The position numbers were made by a program, and so were the translations under genes. A DNA stretch of 64,000 nucleotides from Thalassospira sp. MCCC 1A03138. Its GTDB lineage: Bacteria; Pseudomonadota; Alphaproteobacteria; Rhodospirillales; Thalassospiraceae. The stretch is taken from assembly GCF_002115785.1 (NCBI RefSeq), contig NZ_JFJY01000001.1, positions 806,001-870,000 of the forward strand, written 5' to 3'. Below the pieces are notes generated by a model that did no database searches, was not told the origin of the DNA, and saw nothing but the letters and a program-made list of their open reading frames with translations. Of the stretch, positions 18,234-27,002 are shown piece by piece. The stretch's first letter is position 1; every line of letters begins with the position of its first letter.

Positions 18234-18407
18234 CACGCCCCCCAAAAGCGCTAATGAGCCAACGAGTCGCCAACATCGTTTGGAAATGCGGCAACTCCGT
18301 GATCACACATTATGGGAAAATGATTCGATCCAGCCCGCACCGGAATAAAGCTTTGGGCCCCTGATTGGCAAATGACTTACACGTGATTTGAAACGCAATT
18401 TCACCGG

Positions 18408-19031
18408 CTATTTCTTCTGTCCCGGTTGCCCCCGCGCGTGAACATCCCCCGAAATGCGACGTCCGAGCCGGGTCAGCACTTCGCGCAGATGCGGGTCTTC
18501 GATTTTGGCGATATCGACTTCGCTGGTTTCGCGGATAGGACCTTCGGGCACATTTTCCGGCCGTTTGACGGTGCGCTCCGGGCGAGAAATATCGCCCTGC
18601 ATCATCTTAATGCGTTCAACCGCGCGATATCCGAAATAGGTATTCACCCGGTCGATGATCTGCGGCATGCGGTGCTGCAATTCAATCGCCACGGGCCCGG
18701 TCACTCGGATCACAAGCGTCCCACCCCCTGCATTTTCGCCGCGTGGCGGATTGTATTTGACCGGCATGGTGAATTGTTCAAGATCTCGACCGACAATTTC
18801 GGACCAGTGCAAAATGATTTCGGCCTGAAAGAAACCGCGTTTGCGCACCAGCGGACGCGTCAGATTGCCAACCATGGCGGCAATATTGCGCAGGCCCATG
18901 CGGCGTTCCGAACTGCCCATCGGGGTAATTTTCTGTTTCTTTTTGACCGCATTTTTTGCCGCAACCATATCGGCACGCTGATCTGGCGTGCTATGTGTCG
19001 GCGTATCGGTCATATCTTTTTGCTTGCTCAC
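18408..19031 (-). CDS. DUF721 (DciA-like) protein
   Basis: A 207-residue DUF721 protein. The N-terminal 45 residues are polar and lysine-rich. The DUF721 core follows (residues about 50-140), with FFQAEIILHWSEIVGRDLEQF and GGTLVIRVTGPVAIELQHRM. A polar tail completes it. DUF721 includes DciA, which helps load the replicative helicase in bacteria without DnaC; the alphaproteobacterial branch is divergent, so this role is inference. It lies upstream of the DsbA-like and smc genes and is divergent from mutY by 80 bp, a conserved neighbourhood. Confidence 0.85.
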   Translation of the reverse strand: MSKQKDMTDTPTHSTPDQRADMVAAKNAVKKKQKITPMGSSERRMGLRNIAAMVGNLTRPLVRKRGFFQAEIILHWSEIVGRDLEQFTMPVKYNPPRGENAGGGTLVIRVTGPVAIELQHRMPQIIDRVNTYFGYRAVERIKMMQGDISRPERTVKRPENVPEGPIRETSEVDIAKIEDPHLREVLTRLGRRISGDVHARGQPGQKK

Positions 19032-19111
19032 GCCCGCTTCTTTCGTAGGGTCTGCTAAGAACCTAAACGTAATTACCCGTTTTCATCCCCGCAACATAAC
19101 ACGGGAACGCC

Positions 19112-20182
19112 GTGCATTTCACCAACGACGAAATCCATCACCTTGGCCGGACCATGCTGGACTGGTACGACCGTCATCATCGCACCCTTCCATGGCGTGC
19201 TGAACCGGGCGACGCACAGGACCCTTATCGCGTCTGGCTGAGCGAAATCATGCTGCAACAGACCACCGTGATTACGGTCGGTCCCTATTTCGCAGCATTC
19301 CTGCAACGCTGGCCGACCGTAACAGATCTTGCCAATGCTGATCTCGACGAAGTTCTGCATTCCTGGCAAGGGCTGGGATATTACGCACGCGCACGCAACC
19401 TGCACAAATGCGCCAAGGTTGTTGCCGATGAATATGGCGGCCGGTTCCCCGATACCGAAGAAGACCTTCTGAAGCTGCCCGGCATCGGTCCCTATACCGC
19501 CGCCGCCGTTGCAGCCATCGCCTTTAACCGTCATTCAAGCCCGGTCGATGGCAATATCGAGCGGGTCATTTCCCGACTGTTTGCGCTTGAAACCCCACTG
19601 CCCGAAATCAAACCCGAAATCAAGGAAAAGTCGGCGGCCCTGACCCCGTCTGATCGGCCGGGCGACTACGCGCAGGCACTGATGGATTTGGGGGCAACCA
19701 TCTGCACGCCGCGCAATCCAGCATGCGGCATTTGTCCTTGGCAGGCCTCCTGCGAAGGTCGCAAATCGGGCATTGCCCCGGAACTACCCAAAAAACGTAA
19801 GAAACCCGCCAAACCAACCCGGGTTGGCTATGCCTTCTGGATACGGCGCGAAGACGGTAAAATCCTTGTCCGGCGCCGCCCGGAAAAGGGTCTTCTGGGT
19901 GGACTTTACGAAGTGCCTGGCAGTGACTGGCGTGCGATTGAGGCCCCGGACGACGTGATGTTGTCCGAAGCCCCGATCAAGGCCAACTGGACGGAACTGG
20001 ATGGCACTGTCGGGCACACTTTCACCCATTTCCATCTCGATGTGACGGTTCTTGCCGCCAACATATCTGAAAGCGATGCCGCGAAGCTTGATGGCAGCTG
20101 GACAACAATTGACGGGTTATCGGAATTTGCCCTGCCGACGGTGATGAAAAAAATCGTCCGACATGCGCTGAAGTACCGCTGA
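19112..20182 (+). CDS. mutY: A/G-specific adenine DNA glycosylase MutY
   Basis: A 356-residue glycosylase that removes adenine mispaired with 8-oxoguanine. It carries the helix-hairpin-helix LPGIGPYTAAAVAAIAF followed by the catalytic aspartate in VDGNIERV. The N-terminal part has WLSEIMLQQTTV with the catalytic glutamate. The [4Fe-4S] loop is intact, with cysteines at about 198, 205, 208 and 214 (C-x6-C-x2-C-x5-C). A C-terminal Nudix-like domain that recognises 8-oxoG spans about 235-350. The start is GTG at 19112-19114; the next in-frame ATG would remove part of the conserved N terminus. A terminator follows at 20215-20250. Confidence 0.96.
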   Translation: MHFTNDEIHHLGRTMLDWYDRHHRTLPWRAEPGDAQDPYRVWLSEIMLQQTTVITVGPYFAAFLQRWPTVTDLANADLDEVLHSWQGLGYYARARNLHKCAKVVADEYGGRFPDTEEDLLKLPGIGPYTAAAVAAIAFNRHSSPVDGNIERVISRLFALETPLPEIKPEIKEKSAALTPSDRPGDYAQALMDLGATICTPRNPACGICPWQASCEGRKSGIAPELPKKRKKPAKPTRVGYAFWIRREDGKILVRRRPEKGLLGGLYEVPGSDWRAIEAPDDVMLSEAPIKANWTELDGTVGHTFTHFHLDVTVLAANISESDAAKLDGSWTTIDGLSEFALPTVMKKIVRHALKYR

Positions 20183-20214
20183 ACCGGATTCAATCGATTC
20201 ACCTAAACAAAAAG

Positions 20215-20250
20215 AAAGGCCCGCTGCCATCCCGGCGCGGGCCTTTTAAA
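20215..20250 (+). terminator. Rho-independent terminator after mutY
   Basis: A perfect 10-bp stem (20215-20224 with 20237-20246) around a 12-base loop, with T's following. It lies 32 bp after the mutY stop and also near the 3' end of the convergent small gene at 20266, which it may serve through its A-rich side. Confidence 0.85.
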
Positions 20251-20265
20251 CTCGTATGCAATCGG

Positions 20266-20475
20266 TCAGGCGTAGATATCAATGACCTGTCCACGACCCG
20301 TGCTGCTGGGCGGGGCCGATTGTTGCGATGTATCGGTTTCTGCCACCTGGTCGACCCGTTGAGTCGGCGGTGACTGAAGATCGTTACCACCAGTTTCGGC
20401 GATCGGCGCAGTTGCCTGCTGAATCTGGACCGGGTTCGGTGCATAAGCGGCACTACCTGTTGCGCCAACCTGCAT
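20266..20475 (-). CDS. Small hypothetical protein (69 residues)
   Basis: A short, glutamine-, serine- and proline-rich protein without membrane span, cysteine or recognised domain. The N terminus is MQVGATGSAAYAPNP and it ends in STGRGQVIDIYA. I chose the ATG at 20473-20475 because a GGAG ribosome-binding site lies 6 bases upstream; an ATG four codons earlier (20487) is the alternative. It lies 130 bp downstream of ccrM on the same strand and upstream of the mutY terminator. The low-complexity middle and ordered C-terminal motif suggest a disordered linker ending in a short conserved peptide. Function unknown; it may be a real gene because of its start signal and isolation. Confidence 0.55.
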   Translation of the reverse strand: MQVGATGSAAYAPNPVQIQQATAPIAETGGNDLQSPPTQRVDQVAETDTSQQSAPPSSTGRGQVIDIYA

Positions 20476-20617
20476 GGGGCTCTCCATCTATCCTTACGGA
20501 TAATTCCAATACCCAAGATATAGCAAGAATTGCCGCCAAATGCAAAAGGCCGGAAGGTTTTCCAACCATCCCGGCCTTCTGGTTCATATCTATTTTTGCA
20601 TGCTGCACTGCAAGAAA

Positions 20618-21757
<1,140 letters not shown>

Positions 21758-21776
21758 TCACCGCAAAAAGTTAATA

Positions 21777-21800
21777 GACTCCGAAAATTTTCAAGGAGTC
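21777..21800. promoter_or_regulatory. GANTC-bearing dyad upstream of ccrM
   Basis: An inverted repeat GACTCC/GGAGTC (21777-21782, 21795-21800) surrounds the 10-bp palindrome GAAAATTTTC (21783-21792). Both arms contain a GANTC site, the target of the enzyme encoded 58 bp downstream. A third GANTC is at 21915-21919. In Caulobacter the ccrM promoter is silenced by methylation of GANTC sites in its leader, so this dyad is a candidate for the same feedback. Confidence 0.5.
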
Positions 21801-22066
21801 GCGACAGTTTCAAAGTAATTTCAGCCGTTTAGACAATCTTAACCGGTTCGGCCCAAAAACAGGAAGATTTTCATCCCGGACAGTAGCGGTCAAAAACCCC
21901 GCATATCTTCATCGGACTCCTTGATTTCGTTCTGGTCTGACCGGGTATATGCGGCAAGAATTCAAATGTGAACTCGCAGATAGCTAACGCGCGCATCCGT
22001 ATCTTCACGTAGTTCAATACATCCTGATGTGAATTGCGTTACAGCAATTTAGCCGAAAACGGTAAT

Positions 22067-22082
22067 TTGACCGTTTGGACAA
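22067..22082 (+). promoter_or_regulatory. RutR-like operator upstream of the BMP transporter
   Basis: TTGACCGTTTGGACAA matches the E. coli RutR operator consensus TTGACCAnnTGGTCAA at 12 of the 14 specified positions. It lies 100 bp before the start codon of the binding protein. RutR is a TetR-family sensor of uracil and thymine. The regulator itself is not in this window. Confidence 0.5.
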
Positions 22083-22108
22083 CTCTGCATTTGCCCTTCT
22101 TATGATCA

Positions 22109-22116
22109 TGTATACA
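22109..22116. promoter_or_regulatory. TGTATACA palindrome upstream of the BMP transporter
   Basis: A perfect 8-bp palindrome 66 bp before the start codon, similar to the core of GntR/FadR-type operators. It overlaps a TATGAT/TATACA stretch that could be the -10 region. Its short length makes chance occurrence possible. Confidence 0.3.
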
Positions 22117-22182
22117 ATCTGCATATCAAATACGCAGAAAAGTAGAATTTCCAAAATTGGCAATAACCTGCAGGGGGACATC

Positions 22183-23196
22183 ATGAAGTCTGGTACTTTC
22201 CATCTTTCCCGTCGCGCAATGCTGTCGGCCATGGCCGCAGCCGCAGCGGTGGTATCTTTTGGCCTTGGTGCACCGGCACCGGTAATGGCCGCCGACCCGA
22301 TCAAGGTTTCGGCGATTTACACCGTTCCGGTCGAACAGCAATGGGTTTCACGTATCCACAAGGCGCTGAATGCAGCCCAGGAACGCGGCGACATCACCTA
22401 TGAATTTTCTGAAAATGTCGCCAATACCGATTATGAACGCGTGATGCGTGAATATGCCGAAAATGGCTCAGCCCTTATTCTGGGCGAAGTTTTCGGTGTT
22501 GAACGCGCGGCTCGGAAGGTTGCCGCCGATTATCCCGAAACCGCGTTTCTGATGGGTTCGAGCTTCGGCCCGGAAGGCGACAATTTCTCGGTCTTTGACA
22601 ACTACATCCATGAACCAAGCTATCTGGTCGGCATGGCGGCTGGCAAGGCGACCAAATCGAACAAGATCGGCATGGTCGGGGGCTTTGCCATTCCGGAAGT
22701 CAACCGCCTGATGAATGCCTTTATGGAAGGCGCCAAATCCGTCAATCCGGATGTCGAATTCACCGTGACCTTCATCAATAGCTGGTATGACCCACCCAAG
22801 GCCAAAGAAGCCGCGTTTGCGATGATCGATAAGGGTGCCGACGTCATGTATGCAGAACGCTTTGGCGTTTCGGATGCTGCCAAGGAACGCGGTGTTCTTG
22901 CGGTTGGCAACGTGATTGATACCGCAGCCGATTATCCGGGCACCATTCTGGGTTCGGCACTCTGGCATATGGAACCGACCGTTGATCACGCTATTGCCGC
23001 CGTCAAGGCGGGCGAATTCAAGGCCGAAGATTACGGCAAGTTCAGCTATATGGCACCGGGTGGCGGCACCGTCGTTCTGGATGGCGCCCTTCTGCCCGAT
23101 GGAACCGTTGCCGAAGTTGAAGCCAAGCAGGCTGAAATTCTCGATGGCAGCTTTACCGTCAACGTAAATGACGAAGAACCTAAATCTTCCATGTAA
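22183..23196 (+). CDS. BMP family ABC transporter substrate-binding protein
   Basis: A 337-residue periplasmic binding protein of the BMP/PnrA (nucleoside/purine-type) family. The N terminus has a twin-arginine-like signal (LSRRAMLSAMAAAAAVVSF, then PVMA cleavage), so Tat export is possible. The family core includes IYTVPVEQQWVSRIHKAL, the GFAIPEVNRLMNAFMEGA block and a WYDPPKAKEAAFAMIDKGADV block. The ATG at 22183 has an AGGGGGA ribosome-binding site; an upstream in-frame start at 22075 would put coding sequence through the operator region. First gene of the transporter-deaminase locus. A hairpin terminator at 23215-23251 may raise its level over the downstream genes. Confidence 0.93.
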   Translation: MKSGTFHLSRRAMLSAMAAAAAVVSFGLGAPAPVMAADPIKVSAIYTVPVEQQWVSRIHKALNAAQERGDITYEFSENVANTDYERVMREYAENGSALILGEVFGVERAARKVAADYPETAFLMGSSFGPEGDNFSVFDNYIHEPSYLVGMAAGKATKSNKIGMVGGFAIPEVNRLMNAFMEGAKSVNPDVEFTVTFINSWYDPPKAKEAAFAMIDKGADVMYAERFGVSDAAKERGVLAVGNVIDTAADYPGTILGSALWHMEPTVDHAIAAVKAGEFKAEDYGKFSYMAPGGGTVVLDGALLPDGTVAEVEAKQAEILDGSFTVNVNDEEPKSSM

Positions 23197-23214
23197 GATT
23201 TCTTCCACTTTGCT

Positions 23215-23251
23215 GGCAGTCCGGTTTAAACATCGGACTGCCTTTCGTTTT
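23215..23251 (+). terminator. Hairpin terminator/attenuator after the binding-protein gene
   Basis: A 9-bp perfect stem (23215-23223 with 23234-23242) with a 10-base loop, followed by TTTCGTTTT. It lies inside what should be one operon, between the binding protein and the ATPase. This is a common way to make binding protein in excess through partial termination. Confidence 0.75.
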
Positions 23252-23320
23252 CGGGGAACACCCCCGCCGCTATCGCAATACGGCCAAGGCGTGACACATA
23301 AAAATTAACGGATCAGCCGG

Positions 23321-24913
23321 ATGTCATCTGCTGCCAACCCATCTTTGAAAACGTCCCGGCAATTGCTGCTGCAACTGGCTGCAATCACCAAGAAATTCGG
23401 CCCCCTGATCGCCAATGACGCCATCGACCTTGATCTGCACAAGGGCGAAATCGTTGCCCTGCTTGGCGAAAACGGTGCGGGCAAAACCACCCTAATGAAC
23501 ATCCTGTTTGGCCATTATGTCGCCGACGCGGGAACCGTGATGGTCGCGGGTGCGGATGGTATCCTTGCCCCGCTTGAACCCGGTGCACCGCAGGCGGCCC
23601 TTGATGCCGGCATCGGCATGGTTCATCAGCATTTCGCGCTGGCCGAAAATCTAAGCGGCCTTGATAACATCGTCCTTGGTACGGAACCGATTTTCCGCCT
23701 GCGCCGCGACCGAACCAAAGCGCGCACCAAACTGGCGAAATTGATGGCGGGATCGGGTCTTAATGTCGACCTCAATCAGCCGGTTCACAAACTGACCGTT
23801 GGCGAAAAGCAGCGCATTGAAATCCTTAAAGCCCTTTATCGCGATGCCCGTTTGCTGGTGCTTGACGAACCGACCGCGGTTCTGACGCCGCAGGAGGCAG
23901 ACAGCCTTTTTGCAACCCTTCGCCAGCTTGCCGCGACCGGGCTTTCGGTCATTATCATTGCCCATAAACTGGCCGAGGTTCTGGCGGTTTCCCATCGCAT
24001 CGCGGTTCTGCGTGGCGGCAAAAAAGTTGGCGAAATGGCAACCGATCAAGCCGACCGGCGATCGATTGCCGAATTGATGGTCGGTCGTGATGTTCCGGTC
24101 AGCCGACGCAGCGAACGCGCACCGGGCAAACCGGTCATAGCACTTCGGGATGTCACGATTGATCGTGGCGATGCCAGACGTTCCCTTCATGGGGTGAACC
24201 TTATGGCGCGTGAAGGCGAAATTCTTGGCATTGCCGGGGTATCGGGCAACGGGCAGGCGGCGTTGGCACAATTGATTGCCGGGCTGGATCGTCCCGATAT
24301 TGGTTCAGTCGAGATTTTTGGTGAAAAAGTCACGAAATTCGATGCCCATCAGTTCGCCCAGAATGGCATCGCTCGCATTCCCGAAGACCGCCATCATGAC
24401 GGCATGGTCGGATCGATGACGGTGGCGGAAAACATCGCCATCGAAGATGTCAGATCCCGCGATTATCAGAAATTTGGCTTTCTTGATTTCGAGGCAATCC
24501 GCAAACGGGCCGAACATGCAATTGTAGATTATGATGTGCGCTGCCCGGGCCCGGATGCCCCGGCGCGACTGTTATCTGGCGGAAATATTCAAAAGCTTAT
24601 TCTTGCGCGAGTTCTTGAAAAATCACCAAAACTGATCCTCGCCAATCAGCCATCACGCGGACTTGACGTTGGTGCGCAATCCGAAGTCCACAGGCGGCTT
24701 CTTGAGGCACGCGAAGGCGGGGCGGCGGTGATTTTGATATCCGAAGATCTCGATGAACTTCTGACCCTTTCCGATCAGATTGCGGTGATCCATGCCGGTC
24801 ATGTATCGGCCGCGATTGCGGCACATGATATCGACCGGTCCGAGCTCGGTCTGATGATGGCCGGACAGAAAAAAACCGATGAGAATACCCCAAGATCAGG
24901 AGACCCGGCGTGA
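23321..24913 (+). CDS. ABC transporter ATPase, tandem nucleotide-binding domains (nucleoside/nucleobase type)
   Basis: A 530-residue protein with two ABC domains fused in one chain, as in CUT2/BMP-type importers. The first domain has Walker A GENGAGKTT (about residues 49-57) and signature VGEKQRIEI. The second has the degenerate Walker A GVSGNGQAA, in which the catalytic Lys is Gln as usual for this family, and signature LSGGNIQKL. Walker B of domain 1 is LLVLDEPTAV. It powers the two permeases downstream. The stop overlaps the GTG of the next gene. Codon use and layout fit the neighbouring genes. Confidence 0.95.
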   Translation: MSSAANPSLKTSRQLLLQLAAITKKFGPLIANDAIDLDLHKGEIVALLGENGAGKTTLMNILFGHYVADAGTVMVAGADGILAPLEPGAPQAALDAGIGMVHQHFALAENLSGLDNIVLGTEPIFRLRRDRTKARTKLAKLMAGSGLNVDLNQPVHKLTVGEKQRIEILKALYRDARLLVLDEPTAVLTPQEADSLFATLRQLAATGLSVIIIAHKLAEVLAVSHRIAVLRGGKKVGEMATDQADRRSIAELMVGRDVPVSRRSERAPGKPVIALRDVTIDRGDARRSLHGVNLMAREGEILGIAGVSGNGQAALAQLIAGLDRPDIGSVEIFGEKVTKFDAHQFAQNGIARIPEDRHHDGMVGSMTVAENIAIEDVRSRDYQKFGFLDFEAIRKRAEHAIVDYDVRCPGPDAPARLLSGGNIQKLILARVLEKSPKLILANQPSRGLDVGAQSEVHRRLLEAREGGAAVILISEDLDELLTLSDQIAVIHAGHVSAAIAAHDIDRSELGLMMAGQKKTDENTPRSGDPA

Positions 24914-25980
24914 TCCGGTTTGAACCCCGCACCAATCCATCCGCAATCATGGTTTATGGCATCCCCGTCATGGCGGCAATTATCGCCATTCTTCTGGCAG
25001 CGATCCCACTTGCCTTGGCCGGGGCACCAATCATCAAGGCGTATGGCCTGATGATTAGCGGCGCGTTCGGATCGATGTTTTCAATTTCGGAAATGCTGAC
25101 ACGTGCGACCCCGCTGATCCTGACCGGGTTGGCGGCTGCCATCGCATTTCGGGCCAAGCTTTGGAATATCGGGGCCGAGGGGCAGCTTTACATGGGGTCC
25201 ATGGCCGCCGTTGCCATCGGATCAGGCGTCATTGACGGGCCAAGTTATATCATGATCCCGGTGGTGCTGATTGCCGGGGCTGTCGCCGGGGCGGTGATGC
25301 TGATCGGGCCGACACTTTTGAAAACGCGGTTGGGCGTGGACGAGGTCGTCACCACCCTGCTTTTGAATTTCATCGTCATTCTGTTTGTGCAAATGATGCT
25401 CGAAGGCGTACTCAAAGACCCGATGTCGATGGGTTGGCCACAGTCCGAACCGGTAATCGATAGTGCTGTTTTGCCGCCACTGATCGAACGGATGCGGGTG
25501 CATCTGGGGCTGGTGATCGCGCTGACCTGCGCCGTGGCGCTGGCGATTTTCGTTAAACGCACCGTTTGGGGATTTGAAATTCGTGCGGTCGGTGAAAATG
25601 CCGCCGCAGCCAGATTTTCCGGAATTTCGGTAACCAAAACCATGGTACTGGTCGCGATGCTATCGGGCGGTTTAGCCGGGCTTGCCGGTGTATCGGAAGT
25701 GGCAGGAACGCGGGGTTACCTAGCAACCGATCTGTCGCCGGGTTATGGCTATGCCGGGATTGTCGTTGCGATGCTGGCTCGCCTTTCACCGGTTGGCGTG
25801 ATCATATCCGCCGTGTTTGTGGCATCGGTTTTTGTCGGTGCTGATTCCATGAGCCGCGCAATCGGCGTTTCAAGTTATCTGGCCGATCTGATTGTCGCGA
25901 TGTCGTTGTTATGCGTTCTGATTGGCGGGTTTCTGACCCGGTTCAAGGTCCGTTTCGAACATCAGAAATCGGCGGGTTAA
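24910..25980 (+). CDS. ABC transporter permease (BMP/nucleoside type)
   Basis: A 356-residue inner-membrane permease of the branched-chain/CUT2-like superfamily, with about ten hydrophobic helices. Family hallmarks are LWNIGAEGQLYMG near residue 82 and the ...RAVGENAAAARFSGIS cytoplasmic loop that contacts the ATPase. The GTG start overlaps the ATPase stop (GTGA), indicating translational coupling. It forms a heterodimeric channel with the following permease. Confidence 0.94.
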   Translation: MIRFEPRTNPSAIMVYGIPVMAAIIAILLAAIPLALAGAPIIKAYGLMISGAFGSMFSISEMLTRATPLILTGLAAAIAFRAKLWNIGAEGQLYMGSMAAVAIGSGVIDGPSYIMIPVVLIAGAVAGAVMLIGPTLLKTRLGVDEVVTTLLLNFIVILFVQMMLEGVLKDPMSMGWPQSEPVIDSAVLPPLIERMRVHLGLVIALTCAVALAIFVKRTVWGFEIRAVGENAAAARFSGISVTKTMVLVAMLSGGLAGLAGVSEVAGTRGYLATDLSPGYGYAGIVVAMLARLSPVGVIISAVFVASVFVGADSMSRAIGVSSYLADLIVAMSLLCVLIGGFLTRFKVRFEHQKSAG

Positions 25981-25991
25981 GGGGAAAGACC

Positions 25992-26933
25992 GTGGAAATC
26001 ATCGATATCCTTTTGACCGCAAATTTCTGGGCCGCAGCGCTTCGCATTGCCACCCCGCTGATTTTCGGGGTGCTGGGCGCGCTGATTTGTGAACGCGCCG
26101 GAGTTCTTAACCTTGGCATCGAGGGGATTTTTACAGCCGGGGCGATGGCAGGATGGATGGCTGTCTGGCTGGGTGCCGGATTATGGGGTGGCGTTCTGTT
26201 CGCCGCCCTGGCCGGGAGCTTTTTCGGCCTGATCCATGCGATCCTTACCGTGCCGCTTGGCCTGTCGCAGCATGTGTCGGGGATCGGGGTCACGTTGCTG
26301 GCGACCAGTCTGTCGTATTTCACCTATCGCACGGCATTGCCCGATGTGTCGTCCCCGCCGCGCATCATCCCGTTCCAGCCGCTTGATATCCCGATCCTGT
26401 CAGATTTACCGTTTATCGGCCCGGCACTGCTTTCGCAAACGGCTCTTACAATGCTAGCGCTTGTCATGGTGTTTGTCACCGGCTGGGTTTTGTATCGCAC
26501 TCCACTTGGCCTTGCGATCCGGGCGGTTGGCGACAATCCGTCCTCGGTCGAGGCGCAAGGGTTATCGGTTTATGCGCTGCGCATCGGGGCCGTGGTTGCC
26601 GGATCGAGCCTGATGGCATTGGGCGGTGCGTTTCTGACCATGTCGGCGTTTGATGCGTTTTTCTTTGGCATGATCAATGGCCGTGGCTGGGTTTGCATTG
26701 CGCTTACGGTGTTTGCAAGCTGGCGACCGGGCAAGGCATTGCTGGGCGCGTTGCTATTTGGTGCGTTTGATGCGTTTCAGGTCCGCCTGCAAACCGAGGT
26801 CGGTGCGTTCCTGCCATCGCAGGTTTTCCTGATGATGCCTTATCTGTTATCGATTGCCGCCCTGATCATTGTCGCGCGCAAGGCCGATTATCCCAAGGCA
26901 TTGCTGGTGCCATGGTTCAAGGGGCAGCGTTGA
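25992..26933 (+). CDS. ABC transporter permease (BMP/nucleoside type), second subunit
   Basis: A 313-residue permease, the partner of the preceding one. It has CERAGVLNLGIEGIFTAGA near residues 32-50 and the ATPase-contacting loop LAIRAVGDNPSSVEAQGLSV. I place the start at GTG 25992, 11 bp after the previous stop and behind GGGGAAAG. The longer in-frame ORF reaching back to 25911 would add 27 residues that overlap the upstream gene and do not look like family sequence. The deaminase gene follows after 69 bp. Confidence 0.93.
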   Translation: MEIIDILLTANFWAAALRIATPLIFGVLGALICERAGVLNLGIEGIFTAGAMAGWMAVWLGAGLWGGVLFAALAGSFFGLIHAILTVPLGLSQHVSGIGVTLLATSLSYFTYRTALPDVSSPPRIIPFQPLDIPILSDLPFIGPALLSQTALTMLALVMVFVTGWVLYRTPLGLAIRAVGDNPSSVEAQGLSVYALRIGAVVAGSSLMALGGAFLTMSAFDAFFFGMINGRGWVCIALTVFASWRPGKALLGALLFGAFDAFQVRLQTEVGAFLPSQVFLMMPYLLSIAALIIVARKADYPKALLVPWFKGQR

Positions 26934-27002
26934 TTTGCATCACCGCCCCAGCCAACCCAAGACTCTGATGATTTAAAAGCTCCACTTTCGAAGGACACCA
27001 CC

